Origin: Ophioderma brevispina
Lineage: Eukaryota; Echinodermata; Ophiuroidea; Amphilepidida; Ophiodermatidae
Assembly (NCBI GenBank): GCA_023653785.1
Contig: JAMKCH010035844.1
Location: 1-64,000, forward strand
Direction of reading: 5' to 3'
DNA: 64,000 nt
In this document: piece after piece, positions 48,911 through 61,589 of the stretch
Layout of the letters: each line of letters starts with the position of its first letter
Numbering within the stretch: the stretch's first letter is position 1
Made by a program: the position numbers and the translations under genes
The notes under the pieces: model-generated
Seen by the model: the letters and a program-made list of their open reading frames with translations, nothing else
Databases searched by the model: none
Told to the model about the DNA's origin: nothing

Positions 48911-49994
48911 TTTATAGTCCCAGTTTCCGAACTCGTTCGGCGGGGAACATTAGCTGAAATGCTGAATTCCCTCAGGCCGAAATATTATACACTTATAATT
49001 GACTGATTCACTTAAAATTACTGAGGTATCTAAAAAAAAGCTTTAGACCATAAAATATCACAAACCCACACACACACACACAATTTTATCTGTAATTTGT
49101 GGGTACGAGGGTATTAAAGAACCACATCACATTTTACAGTAGTAATGTGTGGTACATGGGAGACTATTAAGTTGGAGTTATGTGGTAGTGATAAGTATAC
49201 GTTTCTGTGTGCCTAATAACCATCAGCTGTGTAGCATGGTGATAAAAGCTTCTTCCAATGGCTGTGCGTCCTGGGCTAAGGTTGCGTAGGTTTGCAGCAA
49301 TATTTTACTGATTTCTCAACAAAGGTGATGACAATGATAGAAAGACTAAGCTTGCTGACCAAAGACTCTTTTTACCACTGGTGTGAGAAAGAGCATCATA
49401 AAAAACAACGTTTAGCTGGGTCATCATTCTGGCACGCGGAAGTATATGCCCGAGGAACTTAAGCTATCGAGTTCTTACACACTCAAAAAGAGGCTCTGTG
49501 CTGGTTCATGGTTGTAAATGATGACAATGGGTATGTGGTCAGCTCGTTTGATATTCAGCATGGGCGTGTAGCAAGATGGTGGGCAAATGCATTTAATTTG
49601 CTTTCCATATCAGGGCGGAATTAGGGGGCACACCCTGCACGCCCCCTATAACTGATGTTGCTACACAGTAAGCCGAGTGTCCTTGTACATCTAAAGCATG
49701 ACTTGACTTGTGTGTGGTCTGTGCAATCATGGACATTAGAAAATGACTTTGTGTGGCACCAACCCACCTTCAAAATTCTAGTGACACTGAAAAAAAAATT
49801 GGCATTACCCCATCATGAGGGACAGATCGCTTTTCTTGGGCAGAGGTACAATGACATTTGTGGTCATGTTGCGGTGGTGAGATGTTGTAGATACTCAATG
49901 ACAAATTTGTGGAAACAGCATATCTTTTCTCCTCCTGACTGCAGGTGCCTCAAAACAGTTATTGCACAATCCAAGACCGAGCCTTACTGTTTAT

Positions 49995-50235
49995 GGCTCT
50001 GATAGCTTCTGCTGTCTCCTCTCGTGAATGAATTGGATCAGGGGGATGATTCAGGTCCTCCACAGGCAGATGGTGGAGTTCAGTGGTGGTTTCTATCATT
50101 GTTTAACAGAGAGCTGAAATATTCCCTCCATTCAGCCAGTAATTCTGTATCACGATAGGGGGACGGTGCCATCTCTCTCTTTGACTTGAGTTTGATGCTT
50201 TATCTCACTATCTTTCCACAAGAGTCCATGGATAA
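49995..50235 (-). pseudogene. Non-LTR retrotransposon fragment (upstream of the RT core)
   Basis: On the minus strand the sequence reads LAEWREYFSSLLNND, then after a frameshift TELHHLPVEDLNHPPDPIHS followed by REETAEAIRA. This is the W..YF..LLN...L..E-AI pattern found between endonuclease and reverse transcriptase in RTE/CR1-like LINEs. The neighbourhood to about 49,250 may hold further, unreadable pieces. It lies in SHP2 intron 2 in the gene's orientation. Confidence 0.7.
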
Positions 50236-50609
50236 TTTTCTATGTGATGGTCGTGTAGTCTCCCAGCTCATAGGTAACTTGAGTTATTCCGATTTCCAAG
50301 GGCTTCGCTGCCAGTTGTCATTCCTCTTTTGTGTGATTCATTGAGCCAATTCTTTGGAATTGTGTGATTTTTAAAATATTAGAGTACCTCTTTTTGGCCA
50401 CATCTCTTTCTTCTTCAGAATTTCATGGATCTCAGCCTGACATGAAGTCTGCAGATTGCATTTTCAGCACTCCTTCACAACAGTTCTAAAGTGTTAAAAC
50501 CTTCCTTCAGAAATAGATGAGATGTCATTTTGAAGGGCTTTGAAATGGTTGGATTGCTCAAGTTGTAACATATCTCTTGTTATGGATACTACACTTAAGA
50601 TTTGCTTAC

Positions 50610-50732
50610 CTGACTGAGAGAGTGAAATCTCCAGGGTTACTTTTGCTTGGTCGACACAGAAAACTACCATCAAAGCCTCTCTCCTTCAGTAAGCTTTCAG
50701 CGTCTAAGCCAGACACATTGGGGTGAAACCAC
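50610..50732 (-). CDS. PTPN11: SHP2 exon 2: N-SH2 domain, first half
   Basis: The exon is exactly 123 bp, the size of human exon 2, with an acceptor reading cttccag and a donor reading gtaagc. It starts with the last base of a split codon and reads without frameshift: WFHPNVSG, then an acidic/Leu helix, then [20 protein letters not shown] and SV plus a split Arg codon. The Arg of [10 protein letters not shown] is the phosphotyrosine-binding Arg of the FLVR motif. Conservation with vertebrate SHP2 is very high. This is the cleanest exon of the gene and fixes strand and identity. Confidence 0.95.
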
Positions 50733-51308
50733 CTGGAAGATACAACACACATACAAATGAGTTTTTAGAAATGGAACGTACAAATATGATTCTATTTATA
50801 AAGTTGACATTATGGCAGTTTGAATTTTAAAAATATAGACTTCCCTGGAATGCTAGTGTCATCTGCCATCCTGGATTGTGAATGGGGTCAAAGGTAAATG
50901 GGGTCATCAGAGGTCACTCTGTGTACACCCCATATGAGTCTTGGTCCAGTGGTTCTTCTAACAGAGTATGAGGTTAATTGAGCAACGGGTAAAAAAGTAC
51001 AAGTCCAACAAGTGCAGGGTTAACATTTTTGCCACGCATACACAGATACACAGACAGATACACACATTCTGCTTGCATCACACAACATAATATTTCTTAA
51101 ATGTAGCCAATATATTTATTAATAAGACTCATCCACCTGTTTTATGGGCTTAGACAATACCCATATGTAAACCATCTCCCACACACCCTATCATCTCCAG
51201 CTTGTTTGTTACATCAGGGAATGTGTAGTCCATTGGATATAGTACCAACTGCCCAACTTGTAGTCAGAAATGATCATGTTATGGTTAGTCCCAATGCAGT
51301 CAACACAT

Positions 51309-51545
51309 CAGTGGCCTAGCCAGGTGGGGCAGTCGGGCAGAGTTCCCCTCTGATTTTTTTTTTTTTGAGGGGAAATCGGTCAGTAAAAGACAGATATTCA
51401 TAGTTAAATCAGCCCTTTTTTGGACTTTACACCTGGTCTGGGATAGTTTTGCCTAGGATCGGGATATTTTTGCCTGTGATCAAAACATTTGTTGCACCTA
51501 CTGGGAACTTGCCCCCTTGGAACCACCGGGCTAGCTATGTGCCTG
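51309..51545. mobile_element. hAT-type MITE, 237 bp, diverged
   Basis: The left end CAGTGGCCTAGCCAGG and the right end CCGGGCTAGCTATGTGCCTG are imperfect inverted repeats of the family seen at 20,223. The flanks are CAACACAT and CAACACAA, an 8-bp target duplication with one mismatch. It contains a T-run and GGGG/CCCC segments but no gene. Confidence 0.8.
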
Positions 51546-52744
51546 CAACACAATGTACACTTGGGCAAGGCACTTTGACTCATTTTCCTCTCTCCATAGA
51601 CCTTTTCAAATAAACTCTGGAAATGTTCATAGCAGAATACAACATACGTGAGTGTTCCCATACGCTCACATATATTCACAAGCACTTGCCAATGATACGC
51701 ATTACGCAAAGGCAAAATAAGCGCAAGTGTTGCGCCCACCAGTTGTGTGGGATTACATATTAGCTTTAACACCCCACCCTTAATTTCATTAGAAACCCCT
51801 AACAAAATACCACAAACAAAACCCCAAAATACCATACCACAGGGGAATTTCAAGGTCACTGATGGTTTGTATGCAATGATATGGAAGGTATGCTACTGTA
51901 ACCCCAAAATACCATGATGGTAGCACAACATGATATTTTGTGGTATTTTGGGGTGTTACGGCTAATTATATGCTTATCGGGGTCATCATGTTCGATAAAC
52001 TTCAATTTGATAAAGTCTATTGAAGTGGAAGCTGGAAATGGGAGACACGTCCCTGCTAAAATCTGAAGTCCCCTCTATGTCCCTCTACATTTGTACCAGA
52101 TCATATCCTTTACACTAAATTTATGAGATCATCAAAAATAAAAATCTTGCAGCTTCCACTACCACTGCCTCTCCCCATCCAGGTATGAACTGGGGACCTG
52201 TTATGAGGAATATGGTCAAATAGGTGCTGGTCAATGGGCATGACAGTAAACATGAATTTCAGCAAAAGTGAAATAAATTCAAGGCAATTTGATATATATG
52301 TTGTTTAAAATCACCATATTTATTTTTGTCACTTGGCATAATATCTCAGGCATAGAGGTACATTCTTCCCACTAATAAAAAATCAAAAGTGAAAAATCCC
52401 ATTAAAAAAGCCAGTGGCCCCCTCCCCCATCAGATACTGGCAACCCTTGGTGCTCCCCAAACAGATGACTCATGCTACATTCCTGATTTATGTGTAAAAC
52501 TGCACACATTTATAAAATAGAGACAGGTATGTAGTGAAAGACCATACTAGTCAAGGCTGAACATATCTAAAAATGAAAGCGCTAACCAACCTGTCCAGCT
52601 GGGCAAGTCGAATTGAAAATTTAAAGATGGCTAACCCGATCGTGGTCAATTTTTTCATGTTTTCTCCCTCACATGGAAGCATAACACTAAAACCATCTGA
52701 TTACAATTTTGAGTTAAATTGCTCCAACTGTTTAGATTTCAATA

Positions 52745-52918
52745 TTCCCTAACAGCTCCCAAGATTTTGCTTGGGTCGACGAGGCAATTGAGATTAAGTA
52801 CCTTACCCCCCAAGGACACAAACACGTTGACCACAGCGGGGTTCGAACTCACAATTTTTACAACATTTGGTCTTATGATCATGAGTCCTGTGCTTTATCC
52901 ATTGTGCCACATGTGCTC
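52745..52918 (-). mobile_element. tRNA-derived SINE, minus strand
   Basis: On the minus strand AGCACATGTGGCACAATGGA TAAAG gives an A box, and GTGAGTTCGAACCCCGC gives a good B box at about 52,842-52,858. The body continues with a GTGTTTGTGTCCTTGGGGGG stretch. Orientation is the same as the SHP2 gene. Confidence 0.7.
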
Positions 52919-53627
52919 TTATGAGTTTAATACTGAAGTAACACGGTCATAAACATACGCAAGAGACTTTTTAATTATGTCAAACCATTACTGTCAGAAG
53001 ACTGGCTTTAGATATTGAAATTCCACTTCAGCCAACCCTCATTGAAACCCTTGTCAGAATTTCATACAAGATTCAACATGCAATATTGTTTACTTAATTA
53101 ATGAAACCTCCCACTAAATATTGGAAATGTCACAGGAAAAATTGCCAAAGGTACTCACGATTTATACCGGTAATATGCACAATTTCCAAGAATTTTACCC
53201 TATCCAGAAATCCAATTTCATTATGGACCACCTTTAACATTTGCATTTCATCAGATTTCAAGTAAGCATTTATGATTACGATATTTTCTAATAAATTTTG
53301 TTATCATCTTTATGAATGCAACAGCATTTGTAGTGACTCTTGTACACAAATAAATCAAATGTTGACTATCAAAAAGTCACAGAGGGTGTAGAAAAAACAT
53401 CACATCTGTTAACACCATTCACTTCAGCAGTTCTGTACTAAAAATAGACATTGCATCACCCATTGTTATTAGACCATGTCTGCTATTGTTCCTCTACAGA
53501 GTTGGTAACCTTGCTTGACACATTGAAACACGACCGGATTGCATATACTACTGCTCATAGATTGGTATTAAATTGCGAAAAAATATGGCACTAAAACTGG
53601 AAAAATAAAACAAAAGAGAGATATAAA

Positions 53628-53815
53628 TCAGGGCTGGAAAAAATGCTAAATTTCCCAGGCATAAAATCCAAATTTCCTCCAAGATTAGCATTTTTCCCTC
53701 CTAGATTTCAAAATTTCCCTTGATTCCTTTTCTTTATTTAAAGTCAAAAATTTCCTTCCAAATATCAAGAATTTCCTGGGAATGTCTTCCCAAATGCCCC
53801 ACTTTTTCAGGCATG
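53628..53815 (+). repeat. AAATTTCC-rich dispersed repeat, plus copy
   Basis: It starts CAGGGCTGGAAAAAATGCTAA and ends near CCCCACTTTTTCAGGCATG, with AAATTTCCC motifs throughout. The segment at 57,320-57,530 is the inverted counterpart. A short third match to the start (GGCAGGGCTGGAAATGCTAA) lies at 55,951. Confidence 0.7.
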
Positions 53816-56800
53816 GATATAAGGTGGAAATAGTACTGATCCTAATCTACTGTGTCCTATTTGGGGATCTAACTGGAAAATTTGAAGATAAGTCATTTTT
53901 GATTGACATAATTATATAAAGTAGGAATTTTCCATTTTGTTTTTCATGCCATATAAATTGCGAGATCATAAAGTTGCCTCCCTGGATTATGGTCTATTAA
54001 TAATCTATTAAGAACTTTTGCCCCGGAAATTTCACACAAAATGATACCTCCACCATGGCTCCACATATGCATATTTGAGAATAAGTGTTAAACTTTAAGT
54101 CTTGATAGATTTGCAAGCCCCGATTATTGGTAGCAAATGGCCCACTTTTTGCTCTATCCCCAGATACCTGAGTAGGACCCATACAATTTACACTTTGTAA
54201 TCTCTCTTTATATTTATTTTATTTTAAAAATTTAGCACCATATTTATCTGGAATCAGGATACTTGCTTCCATGCTCTGGTTACCATGACAACCATATGAA
54301 TTTACATGACTTGTAAACATTGTAAATCAGATACTATTCATTCTAAGAACATTCCAGAATTCAGGTGGTTTTTTTGTTTGTTTGTCCCAAAAACTTCACA
54401 ATGGCCCTATAGTCACCTTATCAATTACAAATTTCAGAAGCAACTTAAGCTCTTACACAATGCATTCGCCTTAGGTTACGCGTAATCTCTCTAAATACTT
54501 CTTCACTGCTTGTTGATACTGATGTTAACTACTTTTTTCCACGTCCATGATTGTTCCTTTAATACTGTTGAACAGGAAGTATCCGAGTGCATAATCAAGG
54601 TCCTTCTGGATTCCGACTTCGCTGACACATGCTCCTTCACAATAATCATTTAGTGTCCAAGGACTTGAAACATGGTCACTAAGCTCATTGGTGTTGGGAA
54701 TGACATAATTGTTGTTTCCTACTCCGGACAGCTTACATGTGTAGAATTAACTGTTGCAATCAACGCTTTTGTCTAGACGTCTTCTGCTAAATAATGCAAG
54801 GCTGGTAGTTTGGGGTTAGAAGTTTAAATTTAAGGGACCAGAATCATGGGTGATGAATGTCACGGTTGCAGTTGGGGCAGTAAGTAAGGTTAGAAGCTAG
54901 GTTAGAGGGGTAATACTAGAATTAGGTTTTGTGATAGGACCGTCAAGTAGGCGCACGAAGAGAACTCTGGGCTATAAAATGAGCAGAAATTTATCATTTT
55001 TAAATAACAATAAATGGCGGACTTCATGTGGAATTTACTGTAAGAATAAGATTTTGTTTTAAGAGCCTACAGATTTTGGGTTACATTAATTGTGTGTTAA
55101 TACAAGATGGATGGTGCAAGCAAAACCCTGGTATACTCCAGGTGGTTTAGAGGTTCATAATTTTGCACCGTCTGTTTTATGTTTCACTATATATCCACCA
55201 AAGTTCATTTCCAAAATTTCTGACATTGCATGTTTGGAGTTACAAGCAATGTTTGTATCGCAGTGTTTCATAGGCCACCATGATGTGGGGGAATTATATA
55301 CTTGCAGAAACGATCAAATTGCACGTCAGCTATACCCACCCACCTTACTAAAAATTCACTTGAATCCAACATTTACCATTTTTTTGTGACCAGTGACTGC
55401 AAGTATTACAACTTACAAGAGCCTATGCATTACTAAATAATTTCATGTACATCAGAATGGAAAAGTAGTTAGCCAAAATGTCCTGCAGATGATATGAGAA
55501 AAATACAAGGTCACTATTGATACCCTAATCTCAGGTTTATAGGGCAAGTAGTAGGGTCGAGGTTAAAGGTCAGGTAGTGCCCCTTTAAACCAGTTCCATA
55601 TTGCAGAGCTGTACTTCAGTTCTTTCCTATAAATCACAGTAAACAAAACTTGGGCATATCTGACTATAATCTGAGGTTATAAACAGAACTTTGGAATTCC
55701 TACCCAAATGGCTTGTTACTGAGGTTTCTTTGTATGCTGGTGAACGGACACATTTTCAGTCACATGAGCTCATTATTAAATCAATAACAGCACATTTTTG
55801 AAGAGTGCCCCAATTTGCAAATGTGATATTTTTGCACAGTTATGTTGGTAATTGTCTAGGAAACAGCTGCGAACGAGAATTTCAAAATGCATATTTATCA
55901 TAAAATAAGCAATTTGTAATTAGAACTGGAATCTCAGATTGTACATAATGGCAGGGCTGGAAATGCTAAGTTTATGTCCGTCCATGATGAAATAGTGCCA
56001 CCTCAAGAAAATGACCTCCAACTTGTGACTTGCCTGAACCAATAAAACAACTAATGGATGAGCGTTGACACATACATGGTGCTATTTCCCGGCTATTTTT
56101 TAATGGAAGGCCGTTTCTAACAGCCGTTGAATTACTATCAGAGATCTCCGATATTAATTATTCCAATTACAAATTCCTTTGCAACACAGATATTTTTTAG
56201 CTTAATTATTCACAGGTATAGTTACCTAGCCAGTTACCAATGCAACCGTGTAAAAATCTCAAATTTTTGGAAAATTGGGGCCGCTCTTCAAAAAATGTGC
56301 TATTATTGCTTTAAGTAATTACCAACCATATTGCATCATTAGATTGTTCACTATCATATACTTTTTGGCATTGAAAGAACAAATCACACAATAGCCTACA
56401 TATATATTGTGCATCTCAACAAACATTGAATTTAAGAAAAAACATCAAACTCTAAATGGGAAACAGAAGCTGTACGCATTCCATTTTGAGCCAACACTAG
56501 GCACATTCATCCATCATTGCTCTACCTTATGGTTAGGGTGTTAGTTCAATCTTAAAAGCTTCTGGTAAATGTTTTTTCTCATGAAAGTGAGTATAGTTGG
56601 AAGGTAACATTTTTACCCAAATCTCTATTTCACAAGGTTTCTGAATACTTGGCCAACATTTCTTTCAGTTCCTTTTAACTTGAAAGCCCCCAAAATTGAA
56701 TTACTGTAATATTTGAAATGAAAAAATGGATTTCAACCTGTAAACCAAGCACACACCAAAATCAATTAGAACATCATAATTTAATCTACAATACTGTTAT

Positions 56801-57040
56801 TTGTATATCCTCTCGCTCGAGAGTTCTTTGCTCAAAACAATTAGTGCCGTTTTTCTATTAAATGTACAAAAGCAAAACAACCCAACCTCTTTCTGTTATT
56901 TGTTTTCTTGGTACTTCCTTGTGCTTCCTTGTGGAACACCAGCCTTACCAGGGACTGATACTTTTACTGGCAAAAAAGCGCCATGCTTCGATTTCCATTG
57001 CAATTCCTACCGTCTCAACCAGTGGAACATTAGTCATGTG
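53816..57040. other. No gene recognised (intron 1 or upstream of SHP2)
   Basis: AT-rich sequence. A short TTAAAGGTCAGG...CCCCTTTAA palindrome lies at 55,563-55,585. No SHP2 exon 1 was identified. Confidence 0.5.
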
Positions 57041-57270
57041 TGGCCTTTCATGGCAAAAGGGCGCAACTCGAGTTACACCCTTTTGCCTTGAAGGGTCATT
57101 CCTGCAAAACAATGCATTATGGGATACTATTATAAAAAAATATTTTTAGCATTATTTAGGCTTCAACATTTTATAAAAAGAAAAAGATCCATACTGCTGG
57201 TTTTGCAGGGTGGCCATTTCAAGGCAAAAGGGGTAACTCAAGTTACGCCCTTTTGCCATTGAAAGGGCGG
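57041..57270. repeat. Inverted repeat with palindromic arms
   Basis: Two 35-36-bp near-palindromes of form GGCAAAAGGG...GTAACTCGAGTTAC...CCCTTTTGCC lie at 57,052-57,087 and 57,223-57,257. Their flanks (CCTTTCA, TGCAAAAC / TTTTGCAGG, GAAAGGGC) are also inverted copies. So each arm of the larger inverted repeat is itself a palindrome. Confidence 0.8.
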
Positions 57271-57319
57271 TCCGTGCAAGTCACCTTCGAGCGATCACTA
57301 TAACCGCTATCATCATGAC

Positions 57320-57530
57320 TGGGAAAAAGTGGGGAATTTGGGAATGAAACCGGGAAATTTTGAATTTGAGGGAAATTTTTGTGTCCCTTTACCATAAAGA
57401 AATACCATGCAAGAATTGTAATTACCATTACTGGTAATTTGCAATCTGGAAGGGAAATTATTGGGGCAATCTTGAGGGGAAATTTAGATTGTATTCCAAG
57501 GAAATTTAGGGCATTTTTCCAGCCCTTGCC
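57320..57530 (-). repeat. AAATTTCC-rich dispersed repeat, minus copy
   Basis: Read on the minus strand it begins AGGGCTGGAAAAATGCCCTA and ends CCCCACTTTTTCCCAGTCAT, matching the plus copy at 53,628 with scattered gaps. Confidence 0.7.
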
Positions 57531-58951
57531 TATCAATGCTGATAGAGTGACACATTAGAATCGCAATATTATTATTTTAGTACCAGGTACCAGCCCAAAT
57601 CATAGGATTTTCACAATTTATACTGAATTCATCTAATAATAATTCCAGCCATTCAAATAATCTACCTATAGTCCGTCGTCACATTCCTTTCCTTAAATAT
57701 GGCGTCTACATGCGCACGTCGAGTTGGTTTTGTGGACGCCAACCTATTTATTTCTTTGCACTTTTTGATGGTTCTATCGGCAGAATACAGTCATAATAGT
57801 CTTGATGCCAGAGAAAAGATATTCTGACAGACAAGTAATAACCAAGGTTTTAATTCATAACATTGTATGCCCTCCTCCTGTAAATTTTATAATACTTCTC
57901 CCATAATTTCATCCTCAAAATGAATTTACAAAAAAAACCAATATAAATCATGGACATATGCTTTCTAAAGTAATGTATTCATGAGGCAGGCCCACACTAA
58001 ACATCTGATTAGTAAGCACTGAAGTTCTGTTTCATGTATGGAATGTGTGGTCTGTGCTATGCTTAGTTTTCTTCAATAGGCAATCACAGATGAAATGGAA
58101 ACGCCATGCATCAACCCTTCACTACATTATGAAGAATGGGTGTTACATTTCTAAGGGCAGGTGCCTGCTGAACCTCTTGAACGGCTTCATTTGCATACAG
58201 CTGATCATTTTACCCTCTTCCCGGGTTCTCTCTTTCTGCTCTGCATTATGATCATGTGAATGCACATTACAAATTCATTGTTTTAGATTTAATTGACATA
58301 AAATGTCTATTCTAGTACTCTGCCGTTAATTCAGAATTGTTGTCAATACGTTTTGGAAACCTTTTTTATGTTCCCGCACCTTCCTCTGGTAATAGGTATA
58401 AAGGGATACAAAATCTGGTGTCTCACAACTGGCAATCGGTGTTTCTTTCACAACAAGTAATAGGAAAAGGCAACTATCGCCATGTGAATACATGAAGGTC
58501 TAAGTGCAATAAGCTACTGAGCTCATAGCGCCATTAGTCAGAAAAATTCCCTCAAACATACTATTTGCGAGTCTCTGGTCAGTGGTTGCATGAGAGAAAC
58601 CATTTCAAGAGCCACTGACTAAAGGAAAGGAATGAGCGAGTTCGATAATTCAGGCCACTATTGTTGTTCAATCCCGATTGACCTCCATAACCATCGCAGC
58701 ACAATAAAATTCAGGCTTCTGAAGATGGGACATGGAGGCAATGGAGATATGAACATGTTGTTGCACTACAGCAGTGCCTGACTTATAGAACTTGCTTATT
58801 ATAATTGTCCTAATACATGGCAGCATACAGACGGTAGCATATGGCAGCTATTGCACTTAAATGACCTTCTTGCATTCACCTGGATATACTATTATTAGTC
58901 CCAAAAAAAAATCTGTCTCAGAAGACACTGGGGACATTTTAAACAATTTAT
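57531..58951. other. No gene recognised
   Basis: AT-rich sequence between the dispersed repeat and the DIRS 3' side, with no identifiable feature. Confidence 0.5.
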
Positions 58952-59324
58952 ACAAGAACAGAAATGTTCTCTAGTTCGTTCTACTAGAGCATGCTCTTTT
59001 TTACCCTGTATTTGATGACAATATACTACGAAGCACTCTCTCCGAAGATGCAACGGACCAAACACCCCCTGATTTTAGAAAATAGAATCTTCGACCCGGT
59101 GACGTGACGTCAACGGCGGCCATGTTCGATCGGCCCCTCATTCGCGGCTTTGCGCTTCCACTCATAGTGAAACCAGAAGGGTGCACCATAGAGGGGGAGG
59201 TGGGCGGGATATGGTCATCAAACAGGTTAAGCATGCTCTGTAGAACGAAACTAGAGAACATTCTGTTCTTGTAAGTTTCATTCACTAGACTGCTAACCTT
59301 GAATTGATGACAATATACTACGAA
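58952..59324. repeat. Inverted repeat and 21-bp direct repeat at the DIRS 3' side
   Basis: ACAAGAACAGAAATGTTCTC... (58,952-58,995) pairs with its inverted copy at 59,230-59,272, about 38 of 43 bases. TTGATGACAATATACTACGAA occurs exactly at 59,012-59,032 and 59,304-59,324. Between the arms lies GTGACGTGACGTCAACGGCGG followed by CCATG, a CRE-like and ATGGCCGCC-like (minus strand) segment. Either these are terminal repeats of the DIRS element, which uses inverted and split repeats, or an independent MITE. Confidence 0.65.
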
Positions 59325-59639
59325 TTGCATCAATCAGACTACCACAGCGAGCCCCGGATGGGGGGAATGAGGCATCCGAACTCGAACATGGCAAAAGTCG
59401 GAGGGAAAAAACAAGAGGATCACAAGACGAAAATACGGACAGAGTAAGACCTACCAAAGCCCGCCAATAAAATGGTTGGCTCAAGTAAGAAAACCCACAA
59501 ATAAAGGAAAAAATTCACCAGAATGTGGGTTTACATCTGTCCCATAATAAATTAGTCTGATATTCTTGTTGTTAATATTCTGGCCTTAGTACAGAAGAGC
59601 AAAAAGCTCCCTTTTTCCCTGGAGCGCCCCAGTTCTTAA

Positions 59640-60560
59640 AGTACGAGATGAGAACGTTAGTAGCCCTCTTCCAACAGACTATCACAAAAAAAGTCATTCA
59701 ATCGAAAAACGACTGTGATATGCCCAGAGAAGAAAGAAGAAATCGCCCTGTTAGGAGAGCCTGAGGATTCCCTAAGGACCATAGCTTTACAATCCAAAAG
59801 ACCGAGACCAGCCACCTAGCAACCGTACGCTTGGCCGCCGGGTTGGGGCGGGAATGTACAAAGGTCAAAAATAGTTGGACGTAACCGCTCTCAATGCGGT
59901 CGTCCTGCGCAAGTACTTTCTCAAGGTATGCACTGGATACCACACCATGCCTCACTAACACTACTAAGCGAAGCGAAAACAGGAAGGAAAAGAGAGAGGT
60001 TAGAACGACAGGGGAACTCCGTCTTTGCCAGAAAAACGGACAAAAGAACAGTTTGCTCCAGCATTCGGCAACAACGTCGGATGATGCTGAGAAGCCTGAA
60101 ACTCGGAAGATCTTGCCCGCATCCAAATGCCAGGAGATAAAAACGTTTTCAGAGTCAAATTCTTAAGTGTGGCATCCTCTAACGGATCAAAAGGAGGCTG
60201 CTCAGAAACTCTAATACGGCATTGAAGTCATTGAGGAACATGCTGCCAAAGTGGGGGACGTGGTTAAACATCCCAGTAAGGAGCCGAGCCAAAGAGCCAT
60301 CGGTATTAAAGCGATGACCCACAGCAAAAAAAACCCCTATGAACGGACATAATCGCAGATTTGTAATTTCGAATGGTACTGGATTCCAGTCCCTCATCGA
60401 TTACTAGTGAGAGAAAAAAACTGCTACCTCTGACACAGGTGCTCTAGTTGGATAAAGAAAGCTCTTCCGGCAACCACTGGTAGTAGGGGCCCAACGCTGA
60501 GAGTTAAACTGAGATCGAGTCCCTCACATGTGAGATGAGGTCAAGCAGCTTCTTTGCGAA
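59640..60560 (-). pseudogene. DIRS tyrosine recombinase remnant
   Basis: An SAI..VHRGF-like start and GHRFNTDGSLARLLTGMF at 60,280-60,330 precede FNAVLEFLS and a PPFDPL-like block at about 60,185-60,225. Then come a KTLFL-like block near 60,140, and LFLTFVHSRPNPAAKRTVA then RWLVSVF near 59,800-59,870. These are the N-terminal core-binding and early catalytic regions of DIRS recombinases. The final H..R and Tyr boxes were not read with confidence. Confidence 0.78.
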
Positions 60561-60689
60561 AAGCCCGCCTGTTGGTAGAATTCACTGACAAGGGCCAAGC
60601 AGTCAACTTGAGGACTCTGGCGTCAGCGTGGGTAACTGATTCCCTGGTCTGGCGAATTAAGTCTGGATTCAGAGGCAGAACCAGTGGAC

Positions 60690-61400
60690 GATCTGTCAGA
60701 AGAAGATCCACCAATTGGCCTAAACCAAAGGTGCTGAGGCCAATACGGGGCGATGAGAATCACTTCGCAATAGCTTGGATGATTTCTGGACCAATCGATG
60801 AGAGGAGAGATCGGTGGGAAAGCGTAAAGCCGCAACCCTGACCAGTGGATCGACAGAGGCCTGCAGCATACGCATTCGGATCCCAATGATCGGAGGCCGT
60901 ATACGGGTAGTTGCTGGTTTGAGGCCGTCGCAAAACAAATAGATCTAAGGAGGGAACAAAATCCTGCTTTAGAGCGTACGAACCACCCGCGGGCCTAGAG
61001 AGCACTCCATAGGGGTGTGCTTAATCCCAGGAGAGAGCGTCTGCCAGCAGCTAGATTGGTGGCTTCTGCTATGTGAGTTGCCACACCTTGAAACCCACGC
61101 TCCAGACCACCAAGTGAGGAAGCGGAGAGTGTGAGCACCCAGGATAAAAGACCTGTTCCCCCTGCTTGGTTCAAAGATACGCAACCCGGAGAGTGACGGA
61201 ACTGAATAAGATCTAGCAACCCCACCAGCTGTCTCGAACGCTTCCACGGAGCGGTTGAACTGCCCAGAGTTCGAGGAGGTTGATGCCGAACTTGAGCCTC
61301 GACTGGAGTCCATACTCCCGATGCTCTGAGTTTGTTGAGGTGACCCCAACCCCAGCCTTGTTGTCGACGCGCTGTCGCGGACAACCACTTCTAACGGCAG
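60690..61400 (-). pseudogene. DIRS RNase H and downstream domain remnant
   Basis: Pieces include GWGHLNKLRASGVWTPVEAQ and INLLELWAV (RNase H start and helix) at about 61,230-61,350, LNQAGGTGLLS near 61,150, an ATHIAEATNLAA-like stretch near 61,070, VDLF plus ASDHWDPNAYAAGL near 60,870-60,930, and LRLYAFPP with LIAPYWPQHLWFRP near 60,710-60,830. The last pair is very typical of DIRS1-like elements between RNase H and recombinase. Confidence 0.82.
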
Positions 61401-61589
61401 AGAGGGACAGAGAGGGAAAAAGTGAATTTCCCCCGAGTAGATTGCTGGGGAGAGGAGCCCACCACCGTAGCTCGATCCTGGCAAATGACACAGTGGACTA
61501 GCTCAGAAAGAGGATCGTTGCCAGGACTGTAGTGATCCAACGAGTGAATCTGGATGGGCCGACATATATAGAAACGGCACATGAGTCCC

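Noticed and set aside
59001..59170. Possible SHP2 exon 1 (minus ATGGCCGCCGTTGACGTC)
   Set aside because: It lies inside a repeat loop beside the DIRS element and does not resemble the MTSR start or end at a fitting donor.
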